Positions 1 to 8,699 of a DNA stretch of 64,000 nt are shown here, in pieces. Both the position numbers and the translations under genes were made by a program. A model generated the notes under the pieces. That model was not told the origin of the DNA, searched no databases, and saw nothing but the letters and a program-made list of their open reading frames with translations. This stretch comes from RUG13409 sp045546135 (GTDB taxonomy: Bacteria > Bacillota > Clostridia > Peptostreptococcales > Anaerovoracaceae). Positions within the stretch are counted from its first letter, which is position 1; each line of letters begins with the position of its first letter. Where the stretch lies: NCBI GenBank assembly GCA_045546135.1, contig JAZQCD010000016.1, forward strand, positions 1-64,000, in the 5' to 3' direction.

Positions 1-1
1 A

Positions 2-1474
2 ATAATCGATGAAGATGTATATATCACAAGTGTAACCGTCACGCCGTCATCAGCAAATGTTCCAAAGGGCGGATATCAGCAATTCCAGGCAGAAGTCATA
101 GGGACGGATTTTCATGACGTTGCTTGGACCATAAGCGGAAACAACGATGAAGATACGAATATATCTAATGGTTCTTTATATGTAGATCCTGAAGAGACAG
201 CAACTACCATAATAGTTAAAGTTACATCATTAAGAGATCCGAATAAGTTTGACACTGCAACGGTCACTGTAACAGATCAGGCGGTCATAGACACTGTAAA
301 TGTCGTATATGACGAGAGTGGAGTAGGCGTTGCTGAGGGACTTACAGGAAGAATAGTTTCAAATGCGCTTTCAAATGCAGTTGAGTACAACTCAGGCGTA
401 GGGACCAATGTGGACAATAGTACCGTGTACACATGCCTTATTAAGGATCTCGTTATCGATGCCGAGCATAAAGCGACCTATACAAAGCTTTACGAAAGCG
501 ATGAGCCGCTCAGTCCGTCTGAGGACTACTGGTTCATGTTCAATGTAGAGAACGGATCCGGATACATTTGGGGAGATGAGCTTCCTTCTGTTACTGTAAA
601 CGGGAAACCAGCTGACGGAGTCAGCTGGAGATCGACCGGACCTTCAGGCGATATCAATGTTTACAAAAAGGTGGAGTTCACGTCTTCGGTCGAGTACATC
701 GATACCATAGAATTGAAAGGACCAAAACCTTATGTGGGAGAGTACGTCGATGATTATTGGGACACTTCTCTCTTTGAAGAGGGCGATCCTGAAAAGTATT
801 ATATCTCAGCTATAAACTGGGCAATAAAGACAGGCGAAGACACATTTGAGGCTTTTGATACAGGCGCTTTTGAATCGGGGAAAGAGTATTTCGTCTGGAT
901 ATATATTGAGACCCAGGACGATTACCAATTCAGTTATACAAGTTCCGGCGATCCCGGTATAAAGAAGTATACATACAACGGATGGGATATTGAACCTATC
1001 GGCGCTTTGCTTGATTCCAATCATGTAGGATTGGAATTCACATTCAAGGTAAGGATAGCTGATCCAAGCGCAGATGTAACGGTGACTCCTTATCCGGAAT
1101 CAAAACTTGGAAGCGCTTATGCTGTCAGCGGACGTGAAGTGACTGTCAGCTTCGATGTACCTTGCAAACTCGGGTACTTTTTAGGAGGCAAATATGTTCA
1201 GATCCCTCAGCAGAGCGTTGTCGGGACTTCCCATAAGTATATAGTCCCTGATGATGTCGATGAGGTCATACTTGTCATAAACGGCGATACTAACCTTGAC
1301 GGAAGGCTTTCCAACGCGGATTCAACGAAGCTCAAAGCTGCGGTAAAAGGCATGACTGCTTTATCAAAAGAAGCGGAGTTTGCTTCTGATGTAAACGGAG
1401 ACAAAAAACTTTCCAATGCAGATTCAACAAAGCTCAAAGCTGTCATAAAAGGTATGACGGCATTAAGCTGGTAA
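2..1474 (+). CDS. Dockerin-containing secreted protein, 5' end cut by the window
   Basis: The reading frame is open from base 2, so the ATG at 410 is internal and the true start lies outside the window; 490 residues are visible. The visible part begins with a bacterial Ig-like (Big_2-type) repeat, followed by a module shared with the next gene (around YDESGVGVAEGLTG), a further beta-rich module, and a C-terminal type I dockerin. The dockerin has two calcium loops, GDTNLDGRLSNAD and SDVNGDKKLSNAD, each followed by STKLKA.IKGMT. Dockerins bind cohesins, so the protein is probably a non-catalytic component of a cell-surface complex. No catalytic domain is recognised. A close paralogue follows directly; a terminator separates the two. 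Confidence 0.85.
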   Translation: MIDEDVYITSVTVTPSSANVPKGGYQQFQAEVIGTDFHDVAWTISGNNDEDTNISNGSLYVDPEETATTIIVKVTSLRDPNKFDTATVTVTDQAVIDTVNVVYDESGVGVAEGLTGRIVSNALSNAVEYNSGVGTNVDNSTVYTCLIKDLVIDAEHKATYTKLYESDEPLSPSEDYWFMFNVENGSGYIWGDELPSVTVNGKPADGVSWRSTGPSGDINVYKKVEFTSSVEYIDTIELKGPKPYVGEYVDDYWDTSLFEEGDPEKYYISAINWAIKTGEDTFEAFDTGAFESGKEYFVWIYIETQDDYQFSYTSSGDPGIKKYTYNGWDIEPIGALLDSNHVGLEFTFKVRIADPSADVTVTPYPESKLGSAYAVSGREVTVSFDVPCKLGYFLGGKYVQIPQQSVVGTSHKYIVPDDVDEVILVINGDTNLDGRLSNADSTKLKAAVKGMTALSKEAEFASDVNGDKKLSNADSTKLKAVIKGMTALSW

Positions 1475-1486
1475 ATACGATTTATA

Positions 1487-1518
1487 AGCAGTCCCATGCT
1501 ATTTGGGACTGCTTTTTT
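1487..1518 (+). terminator. Rho-independent terminator after first dockerin gene
   Basis: A perfect 10-base stem AGCAGTCCCA/TGGGACTGCT (1487-1496 with 1504-1513), seven-base loop, then six T residues. Confidence 0.9.
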
Positions 1519-1621
1519 CTCCTGATACTTTTGACAGGGACAAGTGAGGATAAATTGTATATAATCAAATTGAGAATGTAAAAAAGATCTTAGACAGTCT
1601 CGATTTGAAAGGAGGCACTAT

Positions 1622-4411
1622 ATGAAAAAAGTAATATCTGTATTTCTTTCATTGTTATTGGTGATAAGTATCTTGCCGCTTGCGGCGCTTCCCATATTTG
1701 CAGATACAGTCATTACTCACCTTAATATCGTATATGACACAAAAGCTGTTGCTGTAAGATCTGATCTTACAGGACGCCAGGTGACATATTATCTAAGGCA
1801 AGCTCTTGATAAAACAGCTTTGGCAGAAGGTACATATTATGATCTGAATTGTACGGAACTTGTTGAAAGAAGAGAATACAGCAACGGTGAAACATATTAT
1901 GTACGTCTTGGGGAGAGCAATGTACTTCTGTCGGCAGATAAAGAATATTATTTCTGTTTCAATTTTGAAGATGCAAGCGGATATACATGGAATGGAGATA
2001 CACTTCCGCCGGCAAGTATCAACGGAGCATACACAAACAATATTGATTGGTATTCTGATGAACACAGTTCAGTGAACGTGTATCAGAGAGTCTATGTTAC
2101 ATCAGCAGATTATGTTGCAGTACTTTCTGTAATTCCCAGTGAAGCAATAGTGCAAAAAGGAACGACCTATCAGTTCAGTACTGAAGTCGAAGGAACAGAT
2201 GGCCGTGTCTCATGGTCTTGCTATGGAAAATACAGCGCTGAAACAACAATAAGCAGTTCAGGACTTCTGACTGTAGGTTCGGCAGAAACTGCTGAGCAGC
2301 TGACTATCAGGGCCACATCCAGTTTCAATCCGAATATTTACGCAGAGGCATCTGTCGATGTGATCGACGAGGAAGTAAAGATCGACAGTGTCACTATCAG
2401 TCCTAAGACCATCTCTGTATATCCGGGGGATACACCGTATTTCACCAGTGTTGTAACAGGGACTGATCTTCACGATGTTGAGTATACTCTCATAGGGACC
2501 CATTCAGAGGGTACATATCTTGATGGGGCTTATCTCCACATCGATAAAAAGGAAACGGCCACTTCCTTAAAAGTCAGATGTACATCCCTAAGAGATACAA
2601 GTAAATATGATGATGCTATAGTCACACTTCTTCCGCTTAATAAGATCACAAGTGTTTCCATAGTTTATGATACTTCTGCAGTAGTGATAGACTCTACAGT
2701 TACAGGAAAAGAAGTATCTGATGCTTTGGATGCAGCTATTGATCAGACAGCTCTTACGGAAGGTTTTTATTTTGATCTAAACTGCACAAATCTCATCGAG
2801 AGAGTGACTAATGCAAACGGAGTGATAACCTATCTTGATCTAAGTAAAAGCGATGAGAAGTTAAGCGCAGATAAAGAGTATTACTTGCTTTTCAATCTTG
2901 AGGATGATAACGGCTACTGCTGGGATGCCGATCAGTTGCCTGCTGCCACTGTCAACGGAGATGAAGCAAGTATAGTAAAATGGTATTCTTCAAATCCTTC
3001 TCTTGACGGTTCGGTAGATGTTCTCAAAAGAGTCGTCCTTGGTAACCCGGATGATTACTGGTATGTAAGCTTTGTTGCAAACGGTGGAAGTGGCGATATG
3101 GGACAAAGGGCTGTAAGAAAGGGTGAGGAACTAGTAGTTCCCGACTGCGCTTTTACGCCTCCTGATGGGATGTATTTTGACTACTGGTATGTATCAGGCG
3201 ATCCATCTTCCCACTGGTTTTCAAGTGACAGAATGCCTCTTTCGGGAAATGTGACTCTGATCGCCCATTACAGCCTTCTTAACAGCAGTGCGACCATGAC
3301 TCCGAATTCCGATCTTACCATATACGTCAATGAAGGCTATGGTTGGTACGATATCAGCGTGGATATCACCATGACCAATACAGGTGATTCTGAACTAATG
3401 ATAAATGATGAGAGAGGAAGTGCCCTTATATGCACTAATCCCATATTTCAGACATGGGCCGGAGGAATGCCGTCTTCCCTTTCACCAGGAGAAAGTCATA
3501 CCAGAACGCTCCATATGGACACGGGAATGGTTCCCGGGACCTATACGACTGACGTAGTATTTCAAGACCTGGATCACAAGATCGATCCTATAAGTTTCAA
3601 AGTCACGGTAATAGTCGAAAAAGTCATCAATGATATAAGCTTAACTAATGTTCCAGCCTTGTATGCCGGAAACAGCGAATCATCGTATAGGTATTCAGCA
3701 ATAACGACTGAAGGCGATGGCTATTCTCTGGATATCGGAAATCTGCAGTGGTGCACCTATGACAATGAAGTTGGTTTCCTTAATTTCAGAGGTACCTTCC
3801 AGCTTAATAAGACATATTATCTGTGTGTAGAATTAAACGCAGACAGTTACTGTCACTTCAATAGGACCGGTGACTATAAACTGGATTACCTCCGTTACTA
3901 CTGCAATGGTGCATCATTTACACCAAAGTTCGGAGACTACTATTTCAACGGAAGCGACTGGCTCCAGATCTACCTGCCTTATACGGTAACGAAAGAAGCC
4001 GGCAGTGACGTGACAGTTGTTCCCTATGCAAGCAGCGGAACTTTAAACAGCGTATTTACTGTCGATGGGCATGAAGTGACTGTCAATTTCGACAAAGCAT
4101 GCAAGCTCGGATACCTTTCAGGCGGCAAATATGTTCAGGTGCTACAGTACAGCGCTGCAGGTAACTCCCATCTGTACATAGTACCGGATGATGTTGATGA
4201 AGTGATACTTGTCATAAACGGTGATACGAATCTTGACGGCAAGCTTTCCAATGCAGATTCGACGAAGCTGAAAGCGGCTGTAAAGGGAATGGCGGCTTTG
4301 TCAAAAGAAGCGGAGTTTGCATCGGATGTGAACGGAGACAAAAAGCTCTCCAATGCAGATTCAACAAAGCTTAAAGCTGCCATCAAAGGAATGACTGAGC
4401 TTTCATGGTAA
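1622..4411 (+). CDS. Large secreted dockerin protein with Ig-like and InlB-type repeats
   Basis: 929 residues. The start is fixed by AAAGGAGG at 1608-1615 and by a typical signal peptide (MKKVISVFLSLLLV..., cleavage near residue 28). In order: a module at about 30-160 beginning LNIVYDTKAV; two Big_2-like Ig repeats (about 162-340); a second copy of the first module (about 342-470, SIVYDTSAVV); an InlB/Listeria-Bacteroides-type repeat near 480-545 (FVANGGSGDMG); a CARDB-like Ig module; a pre-dockerin beta module (DVTVVPYASSG); and a dockerin in the last 62 residues with loops GDTNLDGKLSNAD and SDVNGDKKLSNAD. It is probably an extracellular scaffold or adhesin partner attached through a cohesin. 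Upstream, TATAAT at 1560-1565 is a possible -10. No enzymatic domain is recognised. Confidence 0.88.
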   Translation: MKKVISVFLSLLLVISILPLAALPIFADTVITHLNIVYDTKAVAVRSDLTGRQVTYYLRQALDKTALAEGTYYDLNCTELVERREYSNGETYYVRLGESNVLLSADKEYYFCFNFEDASGYTWNGDTLPPASINGAYTNNIDWYSDEHSSVNVYQRVYVTSADYVAVLSVIPSEAIVQKGTTYQFSTEVEGTDGRVSWSCYGKYSAETTISSSGLLTVGSAETAEQLTIRATSSFNPNIYAEASVDVIDEEVKIDSVTISPKTISVYPGDTPYFTSVVTGTDLHDVEYTLIGTHSEGTYLDGAYLHIDKKETATSLKVRCTSLRDTSKYDDAIVTLLPLNKITSVSIVYDTSAVVIDSTVTGKEVSDALDAAIDQTALTEGFYFDLNCTNLIERVTNANGVITYLDLSKSDEKLSADKEYYLLFNLEDDNGYCWDADQLPAATVNGDEASIVKWYSSNPSLDGSVDVLKRVVLGNPDDYWYVSFVANGGSGDMGQRAVRKGEELVVPDCAFTPPDGMYFDYWYVSGDPSSHWFSSDRMPLSGNVTLIAHYSLLNSSATMTPNSDLTIYVNEGYGWYDISVDITMTNTGDSELMINDERGSALICTNPIFQTWAGGMPSSLSPGESHTRTLHMDTGMVPGTYTTDVVFQDLDHKIDPISFKVTVIVEKVINDISLTNVPALYAGNSESSYRYSAITTEGDGYSLDIGNLQWCTYDNEVGFLNFRGTFQLNKTYYLCVELNADSYCHFNRTGDYKLDYLRYYCNGASFTPKFGDYYFNGSDWLQIYLPYTVTKEAGSDVTVVPYASSGTLNSVFTVDGHEVTVNFDKACKLGYLSGGKYVQVLQYSAAGNSHLYIVPDDVDEVILVINGDTNLDGKLSNADSTKLKAAVKGMAALSKEAEFASDVNGDKKLSNADSTKLKAAIKGMTELSW

Positions 4412-4477
4412 TGATCATGAAAAAAGGTATGCTATAAAGATAAAGCATATAAAAAGCATGATCTTTCGTTAAATGAG

Positions 4478-4510
4478 AAAACTGCTGACCGGCCGGTCAG
4501 CAGTTTTTTA
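4478..4510. terminator. Bidirectional terminator between convergent dockerin gene and rluB
   Basis: A perfect 30-base palindrome (arms 4478-4492 and 4493-4507, AAAACTGCTGACCGG and its complement) ends in T runs on both strands. The rluB stop codon (4497-4499) lies inside the hairpin. Confidence 0.9.
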
Positions 4511-5204
4511 AATAATCTATTTCTTTTTGTGTGAGTTTTCTGTAAGTCCCTTCATGGGTCCTTCCAAGCTTTACTTCTCCTATGGCCTTTCTTTCAAGGG
4601 CTACTACTTTGGCATCGACAGCTCTGAACATCTTTCTTATCTGCCTGTTCTTTCCTTCGCAGATCTGCACTTCAAGGAGGCTTGCATGCTGGGTCTGTTT
4701 AAGAAGAGTTACCTTAGCAGGTCTTGTTACATATCCGCCTATATCTATTCCGTTTCTTAATCTTTGCATCTTTTCTTCAGAAATGGCTATATTGATCTCT
4801 ACTTCGTAGGTCTTCCATACAGCATTTCTTGGATGCATTATATGATTTGCCAGGGCGCCGTCATTAGTCATGATGAGAAGACCTGTAGTATCGGCATCGA
4901 GCCTTCCCACAGGATAGACCCTTTGCGTCACATCCGTCATAAGCGAAAGAACTGTCTCTCTGTCCTTTTCATCGGATGTGGTCGTTATATACCCAAGAGG
5001 TTTATTCAAAGCGTAGTATACCAGTTTTTCGCCTGCTGCAGATATCGTCCTGCCGTTTACTGATACGACATCGCCGTCTTCTACTTCAGTGCCGAGTACT
5101 GTGCATACGGTACCGTTGATCTTTACTTTTCCTGCAGATATAAGTTCATCTGCTTTTCTTCGGCTGGCAACGCCGGCCTGCGCTATATATTTATTCAGTC
5201 TCAT
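4497..5204 (-). CDS. rluB: RsuA/RluB-family rRNA pseudouridine synthase
   Basis: 235 residues. The N-terminal S4 RNA-binding domain (MRLNKYIAQAGVASRR, residues 1-16) is followed by the pseudouridine synthase domain with the catalytic motif GRLDADTTGLLI, nucleophile Asp103, and the closing motif EGKNRQIRKMF. The family converts a specific uridine of 16S or 23S rRNA to pseudouridine; RluB is the usual Firmicutes assignment, but RsuA or RluE/F specificity cannot be excluded. The frame extends to an ATG at 5231, but family alignment and the promoter (5211-5241, with that ATG inside its spacer) place the start at 5204. No Shine-Dalgarno sequence at a workable distance is seen and the predicted transcript starts at about the A of this ATG. 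Confidence 0.93.
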   Translation of the reverse strand: MRLNKYIAQAGVASRRKADELISAGKVKINGTVCTVLGTEVEDGDVVSVNGRTISAAGEKLVYYALNKPLGYITTTSDEKDRETVLSLMTDVTQRVYPVGRLDADTTGLLIMTNDGALANHIMHPRNAVWKTYEVEINIAISEEKMQRLRNGIDIGGYVTRPAKVTLLKQTQHASLLEVQICEGKNRQIRKMFRAVDAKVVALERKAIGEVKLGRTHEGTYRKLTQKEIDYLKNC

Positions 5205-5210
5205 GCCTTG

Positions 5211-5241
5211 ATTATATATTGCTTTCTCCATGCTTTGTCAA
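5211..5241 (-). promoter_or_regulatory. Sigma-A promoter of rluB, predicted leaderless
   Basis: On the minus strand: TTGACA (5241-5236), 17-base spacer, TATATA (5218-5213), overlapped by TATAAT (5216-5211). Transcription would begin about 5204-5206, at the start codon. Confidence 0.65.
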
Positions 5242-5454
5242 TGAAAAAATAGTATGCAGAGAGATTTCTGTATTGATTGGTCTTAGGGATCTTAAATTTC
5301 ATTTTTCCTGTATCGTTGTTTGTAAAAAACAAAATATATGCGAATGGGTACTCCGAAATATTTTCGGTATTTTTCGTGGTTTTTAATGTAAAAAGTATGA
5401 AAAATGCCCTTAAAGCCTTGAAAACCAACGCCAAGATAAAAAACAATTTCGAAA

Positions 5455-5645
5455 TGTGTAAAAGCTGTGGAAAACTTGTATCTTGACGAAATGTGAGTTC
5501 TTTGTTCAGCTTGAAATTTCAATGCTTATCGGTCTTAAAAGTTTTCCACAGCTTTATGTGGAAAAACTGTGCAAACATCGGTGCAAATATGAGACCACAT
5601 AGCTTAAAGTCTTGAAAAATCAAGGTTCTTGGATTCTGTGGAAAA
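5455..5645. promoter_or_regulatory. DnaA-box cluster in the rluB-prfA spacer
   Basis: The 683-base spacer 5205-5887 has no gene. It contains five matches to the relaxed DnaA box TTWTNCACA: 5455-5463 (minus, TTTTACACA), 5466-5474 (minus), 5542-5550 (plus), 5557-5565 (minus) and 5637-5645 (minus), the last four all TTTTCCACA. Two form an inverted pair (5542-5550/5557-5565), and 5461-5477 is exactly the reverse complement of 5539-5555 (17 bases). An AT-rich block follows (about 5683-5740). This is either a DnaA-titrating or regulatory site or part of an origin; neither dnaA nor dnaN is nearby. Confidence 0.55.
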
Positions 5646-5850
5646 GAATTCACGAACAAAGAAGAAACACCCGGACACGAGGATTTAAAATAAAAATGTT
5701 TTACGGTCAAAAATTATAAAGGCTCTTTTAAATGAAATTCCTCTTGACAAATATAATGACCGATGAAAGTGTAAGCCGGATACAAAAAATGAGTGCGTTT
5801 TTTTGAAATACTTTTTCATTGCGCATGACCTATGCTGCAGTACTTTATCA

Positions 5851-5879
5851 TTGAGAATAAGCTGATGCTGTGCTATACT
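5851..5879 (+). promoter_or_regulatory. Sigma-A promoter of prfA, predicted leaderless
   Basis: TTGAGA (5851-5856), 17-base spacer, TATACT (5874-5879). The expected start of transcription, 5886-5888, coincides with the prfA ATG at 5888. Confidence 0.65.
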
Positions 5880-5887
5880 TACTTGAT

Positions 5888-6961
5888 ATGTTTACTAAAT
5901 TAGATTTTATACTTGAAAAATACGAAGAGCTCTCCATGCTGGTAGCCGATCCGGAAGTCATTTCAGATCAGGGTCGATGGAGAAAGCTCATGAAAGAGAT
6001 GGGCGATATGGAACCCATCGTTTTAAAGTACAAAGAGTACAAGAAAGCAAAAGAAGAACTGGAAGATACCAAGGCAATGCTCGATGATTCCTCCCTCGAT
6101 GATGAGATGAGAGAGATGGCAAAGGAGGAACTCGGTCAGCTCAATTCCGATATCGAAAAGTTCACAGAGGAACTCAAGATACTGCTCCTTCCAAAGGATC
6201 CAAACGATGACAAGAACGTCATCCTGGAAATAAGAGCCGGTACAGGCGGAGAAGAAGCTGCGCTCTTTGGTTCAGACCTTCTTCGTATGTATACAAGATA
6301 TGCTGAAAGAAGAGGCTGGAAGACTTCCATAACGGATATCAACGATACAGGTATAGGCGGAGTCAAGGAAGCTGTTGTAAGGATAGTGGGAAAGGGTGCA
6401 TATTCAAGACTCAAATTTGAATCCGGGGTCCACAGAGTACAAAGAGTCCCGGAGACTGAGAGCGCAGGAAGGATACACACCTCCGCTGCTACAGTGGCTG
6501 TAATGCCTGAAGTTGAAGATGTTGAGCTGGACCTTAAGTGGGAAGACATCAGAGTCGATACCTTTAGAGCATCAGGTCACGGCGGTCAGTATATCAATAT
6601 GACGGACTCTGCGGTAAGACTTACCCATATACCGACAGGTGTAGTCGTACAGTGCCAGGATGAAAAATCCCAGCTCAAAAACAAGGAAAAGGCTTTCATA
6701 GAGTTAAAATCCCGTATCTATGCCGCAATGCTTCAGCAGCAGCACGATGAGCAGGCTGCAGAAAGAAAGAGCCTTGTAGGATCGGGAGACAGATCTGAAA
6801 GGATCAGGACATACAACTTCCCCCAGGGAAGAGTCACAGATCACAGGATCGGATATACTATGTACAAACTTGACAGTTTTCTCGACGGCGACATGGATGA
6901 GATCATAGATGCGCTCATCACCGAAGAGCAGGCTGAAAAGATGAAGAACGTACAGGGATAG
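5888..6961 (+). CDS. prfA: Peptide chain release factor 1
   Basis: 357 residues, the usual RF1 length. RF1 recognises UAA and UAG in the ribosomal A site and triggers hydrolysis of peptidyl-tRNA. Visible features are the tripeptide anticodon region PET (188-190, in RVPETESAGRIHTSA; RF2 would carry SPF) and the catalytic GGQ (232-234, in SGHGGQYINMTDSAVRLTH). A GTG at 5870 is in frame but lies between the promoter elements, so ATG 5888 is preferred. No ribosome binding site is seen upstream. RF1 genes are often followed by prmC, whereas here upp follows after a hairpin. Confidence 0.97.
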   Translation: MFTKLDFILEKYEELSMLVADPEVISDQGRWRKLMKEMGDMEPIVLKYKEYKKAKEELEDTKAMLDDSSLDDEMREMAKEELGQLNSDIEKFTEELKILLLPKDPNDDKNVILEIRAGTGGEEAALFGSDLLRMYTRYAERRGWKTSITDINDTGIGGVKEAVVRIVGKGAYSRLKFESGVHRVQRVPETESAGRIHTSAATVAVMPEVEDVELDLKWEDIRVDTFRASGHGGQYINMTDSAVRLTHIPTGVVVQCQDEKSQLKNKEKAFIELKSRIYAAMLQQQHDEQAAERKSLVGSGDRSERIRTYNFPQGRVTDHRIGYTMYKLDSFLDGDMDEIIDALITEEQAEKMKNVQG

Positions 6962-6971
6962 TTTGATATTT

Positions 6972-6997
6972 CTGCCGCATATATTTGCGGCAGTTTT
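6972..6997 (+). terminator. Hairpin between prfA and upp, weak terminator
   Basis: CTGCCGCA (6972-6979) pairs with TGCGGCAG (6986-6993), followed by only TTTT. It is either a weak terminator or an mRNA-processing or stabilising hairpin. Confidence 0.55.
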
Positions 6998-7031
6998 AAT
7001 GAAATCGATACATTTTAAAGGAGTAACATCA

Positions 7032-7661
7032 ATGAGCAAGGTATATGTATTTGACCATCCGCTTATCCAGCACAAGACAGCGCTTTTAAGACGCAAGGAC
7101 ACAACAACTAAAGATTTCCGTCAGCTCGTAACAGAGATCGCTACGCTGATGACCTATGAAGCTACAAGGGAGCTTCCCCTAAAGGATGTTGAGATAGAGA
7201 CCCCTCTTGAGAAGTGCACCCTTAAGATGCTCGACGGAGAAGATATCGCCATCGTTCCTATCCTTCGCGCAGGCCTTGGATTCGTAGACGGAATGCTTTC
7301 CCTCGTTCCGAATGCAAAGGTAGGATTCATCGGAATGTACAGAGATCCTGAGACTCATAAACCTGTAGAATATTATTGCAAGCTTCCTGATGATATAGAA
7401 AAACGCTGGGCATTCGTAGTAGACCCTATGCTTGCTACAGGCGGAAGCGCAGTAGATGCAATAACTGCAGTCAAAGCAAGAGGGTGCAAGAACATCAAAT
7501 TCATGTGCATCATTGCAGCTCCGGAAGGTATCGCTGCACTTCAGGAGGCTCATCCTGACGTAGATATCTACATCGCAGCAAAGGACCGCCAGCTCAACGA
7601 CCACGCATACATACTCCCGGGCCTTGGAGATGCAGGCGACAGGATCTACGGAACAAAGTAG
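7032..7661 (+). CDS. upp: Uracil phosphoribosyltransferase
   Basis: 209 residues. The enzyme makes UMP from uracil and PRPP in pyrimidine salvage. Diagnostic segments are VPILRAGLGFVDGM, the PRPP-binding loop VDPMLATGGSA and the C-terminal uracil-binding segment PGLGDAGDRIYGTK. The start is chosen at MSKVYVFDHP because AAAGGAG precedes it (7017-7023); the longer upstream frame covers the hairpin and is not conserved. No PyrR-type attenuator is recognised. Confidence 0.97.
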   Translation: MSKVYVFDHPLIQHKTALLRRKDTTTKDFRQLVTEIATLMTYEATRELPLKDVEIETPLEKCTLKMLDGEDIAIVPILRAGLGFVDGMLSLVPNAKVGFIGMYRDPETHKPVEYYCKLPDDIEKRWAFVVDPMLATGGSAVDAITAVKARGCKNIKFMCIIAAPEGIAALQEAHPDVDIYIAAKDRQLNDHAYILPGLGDAGDRIYGTK

Positions 7662-7732
7662 TTTTTAGATTTCTGCAAACTAAGAATAATTTTAGGTTTA
7701 CAAAGCACATAGGATGTCAAAGAAAGATATTT

Positions 7733-8683
7733 ATGGCTAAAAAGAAAAAATACAAGCTGAATCTAAAGCGTTTCATTCCTTTTCTTCTCATAGTAGCTCT
7801 TGTGATCACCGGAGCTGTCTTGCTTCTCGGAAGAGACAAAAAACCAAATCCAAAGCGCTGCAAACATGAATTCGAAAATGGCATATGCAAGATATGCGGA
7901 GGATCGGCAAAGGAATATTGCAAACATCAGTATGAGGGCGGAGTCTGCACCATATGCAATATGCGCTGCGATCATGTTTATGAAGACGGCAAGTGCAAAG
8001 TATGCGGCATGGAGGAAGATCCTAAACTGAAGTGGCCGGATACTACCACATCGAAGGATGAATATCCGCTCCAGACTGTAAGTGACGACTACCTTGTCCT
8101 TGTAAACAAACAGTATCATATGATGCAAAGCTATGCGCCTACAGACCTTAAGATAGTAAACAGGTATGTGGCAGGCGTAGGGGATCCTTCACAGGGGACC
8201 AATGCTATGAGAAAGGTGGCAGCCGAAGCTTTAGACAGGATGCTCGATGTAGCTCTTTCAGAGGGCTATGATATGAGGCTTAGGACAGGATACAGATCCT
8301 ATTCCTATCAGCAGATGCTCTTTGACTCCTATGCAAGGAATCACGGCGAAAGTGAAGCCAACAAGTATTCTGCAAGGGCAGGCGAGTCCGAGCATCAAAC
8401 AGGACTTGCATGTGACCTGGGTGCTGCCAGTCAGGGTTATGAACTAAGAGACGACTTTGGAGATTCACCGGAAGGTAAATGGATAAAGGAGCACTGCAGT
8501 GAGTACGGCTTCATCTTAAGGTATATAGACGGTACAACCACTTCTGTAGGTGAGCATACAGGATATATTTATGAAGCATGGCATATACGTTATGTGGGCG
8601 TTGAGGCAGCGAAGATAATCACTGAAAACGGCTGGACCTTTGAAGAGTATCTGAGCGCCATCGAAACTGCAAAAGGACAGTAA
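7733..8683 (+). CDS. Membrane-anchored M15 (VanY-like) D-Ala-D-Ala carboxypeptidase with Cys/His repeats
   Basis: 316 residues. One N-terminal transmembrane helix (about 12-32) is followed by three short repeats of the pattern CxHxYExGxCxxC (about 42-100; for example CKHQYEGGVCTICN), which look like small metal-binding knuckles. The C-terminal half is an M15B peptidase with the zinc ligands in SEHQTGLACDLG (His, Asp) and EAWHIRYVG (His). Such enzymes trim D-Ala from peptidoglycan stem peptides outside the membrane. The ribosome binding site is poor (AAAGAAAG). The ABC importer begins only 16 bases downstream, suggesting co-transcription. Confidence 0.85.
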   Translation: MAKKKKYKLNLKRFIPFLLIVALVITGAVLLLGRDKKPNPKRCKHEFENGICKICGGSAKEYCKHQYEGGVCTICNMRCDHVYEDGKCKVCGMEEDPKLKWPDTTTSKDEYPLQTVSDDYLVLVNKQYHMMQSYAPTDLKIVNRYVAGVGDPSQGTNAMRKVAAEALDRMLDVALSEGYDMRLRTGYRSYSYQQMLFDSYARNHGESEANKYSARAGESEHQTGLACDLGAASQGYELRDDFGDSPEGKWIKEHCSEYGFILRYIDGTTTSVGEHTGYIYEAWHIRYVGVEAAKIITENGWTFEEYLSAIETAKGQ

Positions 8684-8699
8684 AAAAGAGGAGGAACTT

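Noticed and set aside
1531..1565. TTGACA plus TATAAT as the promoter of the second dockerin gene
   Set aside because: Spacing is 23 bases, too long for a standard sigma-A promoter; only the -10 is mentioned.
5744..5770. TTGACA as the prfA promoter
   Set aside because: No -10 at suitable spacing; the TTGAGA/TATACT pair nearer the gene is better.
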